64,000 bases of DNA from Devosia aquimaris (GCF_020169335.1 NZ_JAIEZN010000001.1:575426-639425); one strand, 5' to 3'. Positions 26,363-35,654 are shown, numbered from the stretch's first letter. The notes: generated by a model from the letters alone, not told the origin. Numbers and translations: made by a program.

Positions 26363-27946
26363 ATGACCAAGCATTTTCTGCCGCTTCTGACTGCGGCGTT
26401 TCTTGCGTCCACGATGGGGGCATTTGCCGCTGGCGAGTTGACCTATGTGGTCAACAACGAAAGCGCCAAGTATGACCCCGGCACCACTGCCGAGACCTTT
26501 GCTGCCCCGATCATCGGCAACACTTTCGAAGGCCTGGTGCGCTTCGATGCCGACAGCAATATCGTGCCGGCGCTGGCCGAGAGCTGGGACGTCTCCGAAG
26601 ACGGCCTGACCTATACCTTCCACCTGCGCGACGCCAAGTGGAGCGACGGCAAGCCCGTCGTGGCTGGCGATTTCGAATATGCCTGGAAGCGCGTGCTCGA
26701 TCCAAAGACTGGCGCGATGAACTCGGCGATGCTGTTCTCCATCGTCGGCGCCGAGGAGGCCTTCAATGCCACTGCCGACGTGGCCGGCATTGCCATCTCC
26801 GCCCCGGACGACAAGACGCTGACCTTCACGCTCAAGTCTCGCGTCCCCTACATGATGCAGCTTCTGACCTACACCACCTTCTTCCCCGTGCGGAAGGATG
26901 TGGTCGAGGCCGATCCCGAAGGCTGGACGCGCAACCCCGCCACCTTCATCGGCACCGGCCCGTTCCGCGTCACCGAGTTCAACGCAGGTGAATCGGTGGT
27001 GTTCGAGAAGAACCCCGAATATTACGACGCCGACGCCGTCTCGCTCGACAAGCTGACCTTCCGCCTGATCCCCGATCCGGCAACGGCCCTGGCCGCCATG
27101 GAAGCCGGCGATGTCGACGGCATTGAATCGGTCCCGGCGCCGGAAATTCCGCGTCTCTCGGTGGAATCGGATGCCTTCATGGTCGTGCCGGCCCTGGGTA
27201 CCACCTATGCCTTCTTCAATCCCAACCAGGCGCCGCTCGACAATCTCGACGTCCGCAAGGCCCTCTCGATGGCCATCGACCGCGAAGAGATCGTCGAATT
27301 CGTGCTGCAGTCCGCTGACATTCCGGCGCTGGGTCTCGTGCCTCCCGGCATGACCATCAATGGCGAGGAATTCACGGACGGCCGCGACACCTTCGGCCTG
27401 TCGGAAACCGCTGATGTCGACGGCGCCAAGGCGGCCCTGGCCGCAGCTGGCTATCCCGATGGCGAAGGCTTCCCCGAAACCGTCTTCATGACCTATTCGT
27501 CCCCGCCGATCGAGAAGCTGCTCGAAGCCATCCAGCAGATGTGGAAGCAGAACCTCAACATCGACGTGAAGATCCAGGCCAGCGAATGGCAGGTCTATTA
27601 TCCGGAAGTCCAAAAGGTCGAATACCAGATCGCCCAGATGGGCTGGGGCGCCGACTATCCGCACCCCATGACCTTCCTCGACAACTTCGTCACCGGCAGC
27701 CCCAACAACCTCGCCAACTGGTCCAACGCCGACTATGACGCCGCCATCGCGGCCGCCAAGGCTACCGGCGACGAGGCTGAATCGCTGGCCGAAATGCGCA
27801 AGGCCGAGGCCATCCTGATGAATGACCACGTCATCCTGCCGCAGTATCATCGCAACAACTACATGATGATGAGCCCCAAGGTGACCGGCTTCTGGCGCTC
27901 GACCCTGAACGTGCCCTACTTCCGCGACGCCAAGATCGCTGAATAA
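26363..27946 (+). CDS. ABC transporter extracellular peptide-binding protein (OppA family)
   Basis: 527 residues from ATG 26363, with GGAGAGAGA upstream; the open frame extends further upstream but into a terminator hairpin. A Sec signal peptide ends at AFAAG (about residue 23). Typical SBP_bac_5 motifs include IIGNTFEGLVRFD, LAESWDVSEDGLTYTFHLR, FIGTGPFRVTEF and DVRKALSMAIDREEIV. Unusually it is the last gene of its operon instead of the first. The conserved binding pocket cannot be assigned to a ligand by eye. Confidence 0.93.
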   Translation: MTKHFLPLLTAAFLASTMGAFAAGELTYVVNNESAKYDPGTTAETFAAPIIGNTFEGLVRFDADSNIVPALAESWDVSEDGLTYTFHLRDAKWSDGKPVVAGDFEYAWKRVLDPKTGAMNSAMLFSIVGAEEAFNATADVAGIAISAPDDKTLTFTLKSRVPYMMQLLTYTTFFPVRKDVVEADPEGWTRNPATFIGTGPFRVTEFNAGESVVFEKNPEYYDADAVSLDKLTFRLIPDPATALAAMEAGDVDGIESVPAPEIPRLSVESDAFMVVPALGTTYAFFNPNQAPLDNLDVRKALSMAIDREEIVEFVLQSADIPALGLVPPGMTINGEEFTDGRDTFGLSETADVDGAKAALAAAGYPDGEGFPETVFMTYSSPPIEKLLEAIQQMWKQNLNIDVKIQASEWQVYYPEVQKVEYQIAQMGWGADYPHPMTFLDNFVTGSPNNLANWSNADYDAAIAAAKATGDEAESLAEMRKAEAILMNDHVILPQYHRNNYMMMSPKVTGFWRSTLNVPYFRDAKIAE

Positions 27947-28007
27947 GCCACCGCACACCCAGCTCCCGCCCACCAAGGCGCGGGGGCTGGCCAACTTCTC
28001 TGTCGCT

Positions 28008-28087
28008 CCGTCATTGCCCGGCTCGTCCGGGCAATCCAGCATCGGAGGCTGGCCGATGAATCACCCGGACAGGCCGGGTGATGACGG
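28008..28087. repeat. 80-bp cruciform-type palindromic repeat between convergent genes
   Basis: Outer arms CCGTCAT (28008-28014) and ATGACGG (28081-28087) enclose two hairpins: ATTGCCCGG/CCGGGCAAT (28013-28035) and ATCACCCGG/CCGGGTGAT (28060-28082), each with a 9-bp stem and a 5-nt loop. It lies between the convergent binding-protein and Lrp-type genes and could also act as a bidirectional terminator. Confidence 0.7.
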
Positions 28088-28117
28088 CGCCTGTGGAGGC
28101 ATACCGCGCCCGCTCAC

Positions 28118-28585
28118 TCACTCCTCGTCCCCCTTAACCGCCTCCATCGACACATGCGTGCTGGTATGCGCCACATGGGGCAGGGCGCTGATGCGTTCGC
28201 CCAGCACTTCCCGGTAGTCGGCAATGTCCTTGGTCCGCACTTTCAGCAGATAATCAAAGCTCGAGGCGATCATATGGGCCTGTTCCACCTCCGGAATGGC
28301 CCGCACCGCCTTGTTGAACGCCGCCAGCGCCGCCTTGCGCGTATCGCTGAGCTTGACCTCGACAAAGGCCACATGCGGCAGGCCCAGCCGCTTGGGATCG
28401 ATCACTGCGCGATAGCCCAGGATATAGCCGGCCTGCTCCAGCCTTGTGATCCGCGCCTGGCATGGCGTCTTGGAGAGGTTCACGCGCCGGCTCAGCTCCG
28501 CCACGCTGATCCGCCCGTCCTGTGCCAGCTCGGCCAGGATTTTCCGATCGATCTGGTCCAAAGTCTCGTAGGTGAGAGTTTTCAT
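28118..28585 (-). CDS. putR: Lrp/AsnC family transcriptional regulator, probable PutR
   Basis: 155 residues. N-terminal HTH (LDQIDRKILAELAQDGRISVAELSRRVNLSKTPC) and C-terminal RAM/AsnC ligand domain (FVEVKLSD, PEVEQAHMIASSFDYLLKVR). It diverges from putA with 208 bp between the starts. In Agrobacterium, Rhizobium and Rhodobacter, PutR is an Lrp-type activator encoded divergently from putA and responding to proline; the arrangement here is the same. The symbol rests on context plus family. Confidence 0.85.
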   Translation of the reverse strand: MKTLTYETLDQIDRKILAELAQDGRISVAELSRRVNLSKTPCQARITRLEQAGYILGYRAVIDPKRLGLPHVAFVEVKLSDTRKAALAAFNKAVRAIPEVEQAHMIASSFDYLLKVRTKDIADYREVLGERISALPHVAHTSTHVSMEAVKGDEE

Positions 28586-28793
28586 GGCGATTTATCCTGC
28601 GCAATGGCCTCATCATAACGCAGGGTCACGTAGATCGCTACATGATCAGGCGAAACGCCTAGAGCAAGAGCGATATTCTGGTGTGACCTCATGAAGAGCC
28701 AGTCACGCCAGGTGAGCGCGCCGATCTCCGGCCATCACCCTGCCGCCTGATGCCTCCAATGTGGGTCTTGGTCAGCGCTTGCTTGAGGTTTCT

Positions 28794-31700
28794 ATGTCCA
28801 CTGTCGCCATTCGTCAGGCCCTGCGTGCCCGCAACATCGCCCCCGAGGCTCCGCTGGTGCGTGATCTCATCACGGCGACAGGCCTTGATGCCGCCGCCCG
28901 TCAGGCCATTTCCGCCCATGCCGAAGCGCTGGTCACCGCCGTGCGCAAGGGCAATCGCCTCGGCCTGATGGAATCCTTCCTCGCCGAATATGGGCTGGAC
29001 ACCGATGAAGGCGTGGCGCTGATGTCGCTGGCCGAGGCGCTGCTGCGCGTGCCCGATGCCGAGACCGTCGATGCGCTCATCCACGACAAGGTGGGCGGCG
29101 CCGACTGGACCGGCCATTTCGGTGGCTCGGACAATCGCCTGGTCAACTTCTCCTCCTGGGCCCTGAGCCTCACCGCCGACGTGCTCGGCGATCCCGAGGT
29201 GGGCCCGCGCAATGCGCTCCATCGCGCCATTGCCCGCCTGGGCGAACCCGTCATCCGCACCGCCGTCGGCCAGGCCATGCGCCTGCTTGGCAGCCAGTTC
29301 GTCTTTGGCCGCACGATCGACGAAGCCATCAGCAATGCCCGCAAGCCCGAAGCGCTGGGCTATCGCTATTCCTATGACATGCTGGGCGAGGCCGCCCGCA
29401 CCAGCGAAGATGCCGCCCGCTATTTCGACGCCTATGCCGCTGCAATCGCGAGCCTCGCGCCGCATTGCACTGCCCCCTCGGTGCGCGACAATCCGGGCAT
29501 TTCGGTCAAGCTCTCGGCGCTCCATCCGCGCTATGAGGAGGCCCAGCGTCATCGCGTGATGACCGAACTGGTCGCCGCCACCCGCAAGCTGGCGCTGGCC
29601 GCCCGCGCCGCCAACATGGGTTTCAACATCGACGCCGAAGAGGCCGACCGGCTCGATCTCTCGCTCGACATCATTGCCGAGGTGCTGGCCACGCCCGAAC
29701 TGGCCGGCTGGGACGGTTTTGGCATCGTGGTGCAGGCTTATGGCAAGCGCGTGCTGCCGTTGATCGACTGGCTCGACGCCACGGCCAAGGCGCTGGATCG
29801 CCGCATCATGGTGCGCCTGGTCAAGGGGGCCTATTGGGACGCCGAGATCAAGCGCGCCCAGGTGCTCGGCCTGCCGGACTATCCGGTCTATACCCGCAAG
29901 GCCTCGACCGACGTCAGCTATATCGCGGCGGCGCGGCGCCTGTTTGCCGCCAGCAACATCTATCCCCAGTTCGCCACACACAATGCCCATACCGCTGCCG
30001 CAGTGCTGCATCTGGCGGCCGAGGCCGGGCGCTACAACGACAGTTTCGAGTTCCAGCGCCTGCATGGCATGGGCGAGCGCCTGCATGAAGTGCTGCGCAC
30101 CAACCACGCGGCCCGCACCCGCATCTATGCGCCGGTGGGTGCCCATAAGGATCTGCTCGCCTATCTGGTGCGGCGCCTGCTCGAAAATGGCGCCAATGGT
30201 TCGTTCGTCTATCAGATCGCCGATGCCGATATTCCGGCGGCCACCGTCGCCGAAGACCCCATCGGCAAGCTGCTGGCGCTGGAGACATCCGGCCAGGGCT
30301 TGCCCAATCCCGCCATCCCGGCGCCATCGGCCATCTTTGCGCCGCGCGTCAATTCCGCCGGGCTCGACCTCACCGATCCCGTAGCCTTTGGCGCAACCGA
30401 GGCGGCCCGGGCCGCCTTCGCCAAGTCCCAGTGGCACGCAACCCCGCTCACCTTTCCCCTGGGGGCAGAGGTCGACCCGCAGGGTGGGGTGAGGGGGCCC
30501 TCGGTGGCCGTAACCAACCCCGCCGATCCCGCTGACAGCCTCGGAACCGTGCGCGATGCGACGCCGGCCGAAGTGGCGGGCGCCATCGCAGCCGCCAGCG
30601 CCGCGTCCTGGCCGCAGGTTCCGGTCACGGCGCGCGCCGCGCTGCTGCGCAAGACTGCTGATCTCTATGAGGCGAACGCGGCCGAGTTCTTCGCGCTGCT
30701 GGCCCGCGAGGCCGGCAAGTCCTGGGCCGATGCCGTTGCCGAAGTCCGAGAGGCCGTCGATTTCCTGCGCTACTACGCCGATGAAGCCGAGCGGCAGCCC
30801 CTGGCGGCACCGCGCGGGCCCTTCGCGGCCATTTCGCCTTGGAACTTCCCGCTGGCCATCTTCACAGGCCAGATCGCCGCGGCGCTGGTGGCGGGCAATC
30901 CCGTGCTGGCCAAGCCGGCACCGCAGACCCCGCTGATCGCCTTCCGCGCCGTCCAGCTCATGTACGCCGCCGGCATCCCTGCGGACGCCATCCAGCTCTT
31001 GCCGGGCGCGGGCGAGGTGGGCACGCTGCTCACCAGCAATCCCGCCATCGCTGGCGTCGCCTTCACCGGTTCGCTGCCCACGGCGCGTCGCATCGATCAG
31101 GCCATGGCGGGCAATCTGGCGGCCACCGCGCCGCTCATCGCCGAGACCGGCGGCCTCAACGCCATGATCGTGGATTCCACCGCGCTGCCCGAGCAGGCGG
31201 TGCGCGACATCCTGGCCTCCGCCTTCCAGTCGGCGGGCCAGCGCTGCTCGGCCCTGCGCGTTCTCTATGTGCAGGAAGACGCTGCCGAGCGCACGCTCGA
31301 CATGCTCATCGGTGCCATGAACGAGCTGACCCTGGGCAATCCCTGGCAGCTGGCGACAGATATCGGGCCCGTCATCGACACCGCCGCGCGATCAAAAATC
31401 CTTGCGCATATCGAGGCTTACGAGCGGAAGGGGAATCTGATTCATCGCTTGAAGGCGCCTGATGAAGGCACCTTCGTGGCCCCCACCTTGCTGCGGGTGA
31501 AGACCATTGCCGATCTCGATGAAGAGATTTTCGGGCCGGTGTTGCATGTCGCCACCTTCAAGGCCGATGAGCTCGACGCCGTCATCGCTGCGATCAATGC
31601 CACCGGCTTCGGCCTGACCTTTGCCATGCACACCCGCATTTCCTCACGCGTGCGCCAGGTGTCCCAGGCCGTCCATGCCGGCAATATCTATATCAACCGC

Positions 31701-32207
31701 AACCAGATCGGCGCGGTGGTCGGCTCGCAGCCCTTCGGCGGCGAGGGCCTGTCGGGCACCGGCCCCAAGGCCGGCGGCCCGGCCTATCTGCCGCGCTTCA
31801 CCCTGGGCCATGCACCGGTCAACACGGCTTCGCTGAAGCTGCCCGGACCGACCGGGGAGAGCAATGTGCTACACACCGCCCCCCGTGGCGCCGTGCTCTG
31901 CCTGGGCCCGACGCCGGCCGATATCGAGGCGCAATCGGTGATGTGCGCCACGCTGGGCAATACCGCCCTCGTCGCCGAGCTGGACCTCGACGCCCTCAGC
32001 CATGCCAAGACCTTCGATGCGGTGGCCTGGTTTGGCGACGCGGCCACGCTGCGCACCATCCGCATTGCCCTCAGCGCACGCAGCGGCGCGCTGATCCCCC
32101 TGTTGACCAGCCCCGACGATGCCCATCGCCTGCTGCTCGAGCGCCACGTCTGCATCGACACCACAGCCGCCGGCGGCAACGCCAGCCTGATGGCCCAGGC
32201 CGGGTAA
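28794..32207 (+). CDS. putA: Bifunctional proline dehydrogenase / L-glutamate-gamma-semialdehyde dehydrogenase
   Basis: 1137 residues from ATG 28794 (GAGG 6 nt upstream); the frame is open 11 codons further up. It oxidises proline to P5C with FAD and then to glutamate with NAD+. The proline dehydrogenase barrel (about 1-480) has NPGISVKLSALHPRYE, MVRLVKGAYWDAEIK and FATHNAHT. The aldehyde dehydrogenase part (from about 590) has ISPWNFPLAIF, ETGGLNAM and the catalytic Cys near residue 818 in AGQRCSALR. There is no N-terminal ribbon-helix-helix, so it does not self-regulate as in E. coli. Residues about 552-570 in the linker are encoded by a palindromic repeat. Confidence 0.96.
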   Translation: MSTVAIRQALRARNIAPEAPLVRDLITATGLDAAARQAISAHAEALVTAVRKGNRLGLMESFLAEYGLDTDEGVALMSLAEALLRVPDAETVDALIHDKVGGADWTGHFGGSDNRLVNFSSWALSLTADVLGDPEVGPRNALHRAIARLGEPVIRTAVGQAMRLLGSQFVFGRTIDEAISNARKPEALGYRYSYDMLGEAARTSEDAARYFDAYAAAIASLAPHCTAPSVRDNPGISVKLSALHPRYEEAQRHRVMTELVAATRKLALAARAANMGFNIDAEEADRLDLSLDIIAEVLATPELAGWDGFGIVVQAYGKRVLPLIDWLDATAKALDRRIMVRLVKGAYWDAEIKRAQVLGLPDYPVYTRKASTDVSYIAAARRLFAASNIYPQFATHNAHTAAAVLHLAAEAGRYNDSFEFQRLHGMGERLHEVLRTNHAARTRIYAPVGAHKDLLAYLVRRLLENGANGSFVYQIADADIPAATVAEDPIGKLLALETSGQGLPNPAIPAPSAIFAPRVNSAGLDLTDPVAFGATEAARAAFAKSQWHATPLTFPLGAEVDPQGGVRGPSVAVTNPADPADSLGTVRDATPAEVAGAIAAASAASWPQVPVTARAALLRKTADLYEANAAEFFALLAREAGKSWADAVAEVREAVDFLRYYADEAERQPLAAPRGPFAAISPWNFPLAIFTGQIAAALVAGNPVLAKPAPQTPLIAFRAVQLMYAAGIPADAIQLLPGAGEVGTLLTSNPAIAGVAFTGSLPTARRIDQAMAGNLAATAPLIAETGGLNAMIVDSTALPEQAVRDILASAFQSAGQRCSALRVLYVQEDAAERTLDMLIGAMNELTLGNPWQLATDIGPVIDTAARSKILAHIEAYERKGNLIHRLKAPDEGTFVAPTLLRVKTIADLDEEIFGPVLHVATFKADELDAVIAAINATGFGLTFAMHTRISSRVRQVSQAVHAGNIYINRNQIGAVVGSQPFGGEGLSGTGPKAGGPAYLPRFTLGHAPVNTASLKLPGPTGESNVLHTAPRGAVLCLGPTPADIEAQSVMCATLGNTALVAELDLDALSHAKTFDAVAWFGDAATLRTIRIALSARSGALIPLLTSPDDAHRLLLERHVCIDTTAAGGNASLMAQAG
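30448..30500 (+). repeat. Palindromic repeat copy embedded in frame in putA
   Basis: Compared with the complement of the repeat at 25110-25236, 22 of 25 bases match at 30450-30474 (ACCTTTCCCCTG... through AGAGGTCG). After an equal 12-base spacer the next 10 bases (GGGTGAGGGG) match exactly. Overall 37 of 47 aligned bases are identical without a gap. The insert encodes about 17 residues around LGAEVDPQGGVRGPSV in the linker between the two catalytic domains. Confidence 0.65.
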
Positions 32208-32230
32208 ACCCGGCCTGGCGACCACGGGCG

Positions 32231-32938
32231 CTAGCGCCGCTGGTAGGTGTTCTGCAACTCGTCCCGCACCACGACAGCAACGCCCTTGGCTTCGAGCCGA
32301 TAGTCGGCATCGAGAATTCGGGTCGAGTAGCGCCAGCCCTCGGGCAGGGTCAGGCGGCTGCCCAGATCGGTCAGGTCCGCCAGGCTGAGCTTGGGGTCGA
32401 CCATCTGGGCATACGACTGCATCATATAGACATGGCCCTGCGTGTCTGTGAGCTCGAACACCGGCTTGCCGGCGGCAAAGACAAACACCGTGTCGCGGTC
32501 GACCTCCTGCGGGGCATAGCTCTCCTCGGTCATGCCGCCAAACAGCTTGCGCTCCAAAGTGGCGCGCTGCGTCATTGCGATGGTGCCGAACATCGTCGGC
32601 GCGCTGGCGATGGATGCGCCGCGCCCCTCGATGCCGTCGATCGTCCAGTGCCGGGGGCCGTTCTTGATCACCGCCGTGACCCCCAGCGCGCCCTTGAGGG
32701 CGTCGGCATCGAGCGCATTCCACGCCTGCGCCGGGCAGTCATTGAGCCCGATAGTGTTGTAGACGGTCACCTTGAGCGCCAGCATCTGCCGCTCCACAGT
32801 CAGGATCTCGCAATAGCGATCATCAAAGATCCCCCTCGCGCCGCCTGTCGAGGCGTCATTGGCATTGGCTGCGGCTGGGGCAAAAACCAGCCCCGCCAGA
32901 AGCGCGACAGTGGCAAGGATCGGGTTCAGGGGCGGCAT
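32231..32938 (-). CDS. Conserved secreted hypothetical protein
   Basis: 235 residues from ATG 32938, which has GAGG 6 nt upstream; a GTG nine codons earlier is less likely. A Sec signal peptide (about 1-26, ending ANAND) directs export. The mature part has two conserved-looking Cys (RYCEIL, NDCPAQAW), consistent with a disulfide, followed by a mixed alpha/beta sequence with KNGPRHWTIDGIEG and YMMQSYAQMVDP. The N-terminal pattern resembles uncharacterised periplasmic proteins of other Rhizobiales, from memory. No function can be assigned. It converges on putA and diverges from a TetR gene 113 bp away. Confidence 0.75.
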   Translation of the reverse strand: MPPLNPILATVALLAGLVFAPAAANANDASTGGARGIFDDRYCEILTVERQMLALKVTVYNTIGLNDCPAQAWNALDADALKGALGVTAVIKNGPRHWTIDGIEGRGASIASAPTMFGTIAMTQRATLERKLFGGMTEESYAPQEVDRDTVFVFAAGKPVFELTDTQGHVYMMQSYAQMVDPKLSLADLTDLGSRLTLPEGWRYSTRILDADYRLEAKGVAVVVRDELQNTYQRR

Positions 32939-33051
32939 TGTGTCCTCGTGGGCTGTGGTCGTCACCCTTGACTCTAGGGGGCGGCCGGGGGCTAGGCTAC
33001 TCGGGTTTCAGGCAGCCGCCGCTGCGCAAGAGTTTTGCATAGGGTATTGAA

Positions 33052-33648
33052 ATGAAAAGAAAAATACCCCGCCAGCAACGGGCAATCTCGGCGGTGGACA
33101 TCACCCTGGAGGCCACTGCTCAGCTTCTGGAGCAATCCCTTGACGGGCATGTTACTACCAATCACGTTGCGGCCCGGGCCGGCTATTCGGTCGGCACGAT
33201 CTATCGCTATTTTGCCGACAAGAATGCGATCTTCGAGGCCATGATCCGGTCCGAACTGGCGCGCCAGGAAGCGCAGGTCGCCGCCCGGCTCGCCGATCCG
33301 GACATCACCACCGTCGAAGGCTTTGCCCGCGTTCTGGTGACCGCGGCGCTCAAGCCGCTCAAGGGCCGGGTCAAGGTGCGGCGCGCGCTGATGCTGGCCG
33401 CTGCCAACCGGCGCGATCTGGCACTTCTTCTGGATGACACGCTGGATCGCCTGACCGAGCTGTTCGTTGAGGCCGTGCGCAACCGCGCTGCCGACTGTGT
33501 TCGCGTCCCGCCCGAAGCCGGCCGCCACGTCATCTTGCGTGGCGTCATCGCCGCGACCCGCTCGGCCGCGCTGGCCAAGCCGCATTTGCTGGATGACCCC
33601 GATTTCGAAATCGAACTCGTCCGCTCCCTGACGCAGGCATTTCGCTAG
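33052..33648 (+). CDS. TetR family transcriptional regulator
   Basis: 198 residues. The N-terminal DNA-binding domain is clear (ITLEATAQLLEQ, TTNHVAARAGYSVGTIYRYFADKNAIFEAMI). The C-terminal region is a helical ligand-binding and dimerisation domain with no recognisable effector signature. Like most family members it is probably a repressor. The divergent secreted-protein gene or the downstream methyltransferase gene are candidate targets by position only. Confidence 0.9.
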   Translation: MKRKIPRQQRAISAVDITLEATAQLLEQSLDGHVTTNHVAARAGYSVGTIYRYFADKNAIFEAMIRSELARQEAQVAARLADPDITTVEGFARVLVTAALKPLKGRVKVRRALMLAAANRRDLALLLDDTLDRLTELFVEAVRNRAADCVRVPPEAGRHVILRGVIAATRSAALAKPHLLDDPDFEIELVRSLTQAFR

Positions 33649-33710
33649 GGACACCGCACCATCCCTGCATAATCTGGTGTTGCAGATGGTCAGCCGCAGC
33701 ACATTCCCCT

Positions 33711-35063
33711 ATGGTGCCGCCCGTTGTCCCGTTGCTGCTCTCTCCCGTGTCGCCCGCTGCCCGTCTGCAAACCACCCTTGATCTGCTGCATGAAGTTGAC
33801 GCCATTGCCGGCCCCGCCGACGCATTGGTGTCGGCCTTTTTCCGCGCCCGCCGGCATATCGGCGAGGATGATCGCGGCGAGATCATCGCGCTGTTCTATG
33901 CCTTGCTGCGCCATCATGCGCGGCTGGGCTGGTGGCTGGAGGGGCAGGGGGCTGAAGACCATCCACGCGGCCGGCTGCTAGCCTGGCTGATGCTGGGTGA
34001 GGGGCGCACGGCCGCCCAGGTGGCCGCGCTCTTTACGGGCCGAAATGCCGATCCCGCTGCGCTCACCGAATGGGAGCGCAATCTGCTGGGCAAGCTGCAG
34101 GGCAAATCCATCGATCATCCGGCCATGCCTGAGCCGGTGCGCGTGGAAAGCCCCGATTGGGCGTTGGCGCCGCTGCAGCGCCGCTTTGGCGTCGACTTCG
34201 CGCGCGAGATGGCGGCCACCCTGAGCCCCGCGCCGCGCGATCTGCGCGTCAACACCATCAAGGCCAACCGGCCGGCCACGCTATCGGCATTGCGCGCACT
34301 GGGCCTGCGCGCCGAGCCGACGCCCCTGGCGCCGCTGGGCATTCGCATCGACGAGAGCCTGTCGCTCGCGCGCCTGCCCATGCTCAAGTCCGGTGAGGTC
34401 GAGATCCAGGACGAAGGCTCGCAACTGGTGGCGCTCTTGGTCGATGCCCATCCAGGCGATCGCGTGGTCGATTTCTGCGCCGGCGCCGGCGGCAAGACCC
34501 TCGCCATGGCGGCACAGATGGCCAACAAAGGTCATGTCGTTGCCTGTGACGTCATGGAGGGCCGGCTCAAGCGCGCCGCCGAGCGCTTCCGCCACGCCGG
34601 TGTCCACAATGTGCAGACCCGGCTGCTCTCCAGCGAAACCGACAAATGGGTCAAGCGCCACAAGGCCGGCTTTGATCGCGTGCTGGTCGACGCTCCCTGC
34701 AGCGGCACCGGCACCTGGCGGCGCAACCCCGATGCCCGATGGCGCGCCATGGCCGGTTCGCGTCTCGACAACCTGCTGCCCTTGCAGGCCAAGATCCTGA
34801 CCAGCGCCGCCCGGCTCGTCCGCCCCGGTGGGCGCCTCGTCTATGCCACCTGCTCGCTGCTGATCGAGGAAAACGAAGACCAGGTCGCCGCCTTCCTCGC
34901 CGCCCACCCCGATTTCGAGATCGTCCCACTCCCCCAGGCCGCGCCCGAGCTCACCGGCTCGGCCCACCCCGACTTCCTGTCGCTGACGCCAGGCCAGCAC
35001 GACACCGACGGCTTCTTTGCCGCGGTGATGCAGCGCAGGGCGGTTGAGACGACCTCCGCCTAG
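33711..35063 (+). CDS. RsmB-type RNA (cytosine-C5) methyltransferase
   Basis: 450 residues. An N-terminal NusB-like helical domain (about 15-140) precedes an S-adenosylmethionine-dependent methyltransferase of the NOL1/NOP2/Sun family. Motifs: VVDFCAGAGGKTLAMAAQM (cofactor binding), DAPCSGTGTWRRNPD (motif IV Cys) and VYATCSLLIEENEDQV (motif VI nucleophile Cys), both catalytic cysteines intact. It probably methylates 16S rRNA like E. coli RsmB, though some family members modify tRNA. It stands alone, 62 bp after the TetR gene. Confidence 0.9.
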   Translation: MVPPVVPLLLSPVSPAARLQTTLDLLHEVDAIAGPADALVSAFFRARRHIGEDDRGEIIALFYALLRHHARLGWWLEGQGAEDHPRGRLLAWLMLGEGRTAAQVAALFTGRNADPAALTEWERNLLGKLQGKSIDHPAMPEPVRVESPDWALAPLQRRFGVDFAREMAATLSPAPRDLRVNTIKANRPATLSALRALGLRAEPTPLAPLGIRIDESLSLARLPMLKSGEVEIQDEGSQLVALLVDAHPGDRVVDFCAGAGGKTLAMAAQMANKGHVVACDVMEGRLKRAAERFRHAGVHNVQTRLLSSETDKWVKRHKAGFDRVLVDAPCSGTGTWRRNPDARWRAMAGSRLDNLLPLQAKILTSAARLVRPGGRLVYATCSLLIEENEDQVAAFLAAHPDFEIVPLPQAAPELTGSAHPDFLSLTPGQHDTDGFFAAVMQRRAVETTSA

Positions 35064-35069
35064 CCCAGC

Positions 35070-35097
35070 AAAAAGCCCGCAGCAGGGGCCGCGGGCT
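35070..35097 (-). terminator. Terminator between convergent methyltransferase and GAF genes
   Basis: AGCCCGC (35074-35080) and GCGGGCT (35091-35097) form a 7-bp stem. On the minus strand the stem is followed by TTTTT, so it terminates the GAF gene (stop codon at 35125). It may also slow plus-strand transcription from the methyltransferase. Confidence 0.8.
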
Positions 35098-35124
35098 CTT
35101 GGTCTTCCAGTGCCGTAATGCTGC

Positions 35125-35616
35125 TTACTTTGCCGCCACCAGGGCCGCCAGCTTGGCCGGAATGGCGAGCACGTCGCGGATGATCTGGACGCGTTCGGGC
35201 GTGTAATAGCCGTCCACATCCAGCATGTTCACCGTGCCGACCAGCTCGCCGCCGAGCACCACCGGCATGTTGACCACGCTCTGGCAGCCCAGGGAGTCGA
35301 TCAGCTCGTAGTCGGGGAACACCTTGGCGATATCGGCAATCGTGTTGGCGACGAAGTAGCGGCGCTCCTTGTGCACGATGTCGAACCAGCTGTCGTAGCG
35401 GATCGGCTTGGTGCCCGAGGTCGGGTAGTTCTTGGGGTCGCTGGTATAGGCCCGGCGCGCCACTTCGGCCTGCATGTCCACCGTCATATAGGTGAAGAGC
35501 TTTGTGCCCACGGTGGCCTCGGTCAGCGCCTGCAGCGCCGCGAAGGCTTCGTCAGCGCCCTTGGCCTTGGCGATAGCCGCGTCAAACGCCGCGATGGCCT
35601 GGGAATAGTCAGTCAT
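35125..35616 (-). CDS. Stand-alone GAF domain protein, paralogue of 21244-21750
   Basis: 163 residues, a single GAF domain. It shares with its paralogue TKLFTYMTVDM, RRAYTSDPKNYP, GTKPI, DSLGCQSVVNMPV and LVGTVNMLDVDGYY, including the one conserved Cys. It lies 129 bp downstream of a peptide ABC ATPase gene and is the last gene of that minus-strand operon, closed by a terminator. As with the other copy, the position beside a peptide transporter suggests a sensing or accessory role; the ligand is unknown. Confidence 0.82.
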   Translation of the reverse strand: MTDYSQAIAAFDAAIAKAKGADEAFAALQALTEATVGTKLFTYMTVDMQAEVARRAYTSDPKNYPTSGTKPIRYDSWFDIVHKERRYFVANTIADIAKVFPDYELIDSLGCQSVVNMPVVLGGELVGTVNMLDVDGYYTPERVQIIRDVLAIPAKLAALVAAK

Positions 35617-35654
35617 AGTTTGGTCCTTGGTCTCGTCCGTCTGTGGGTTTCCCC

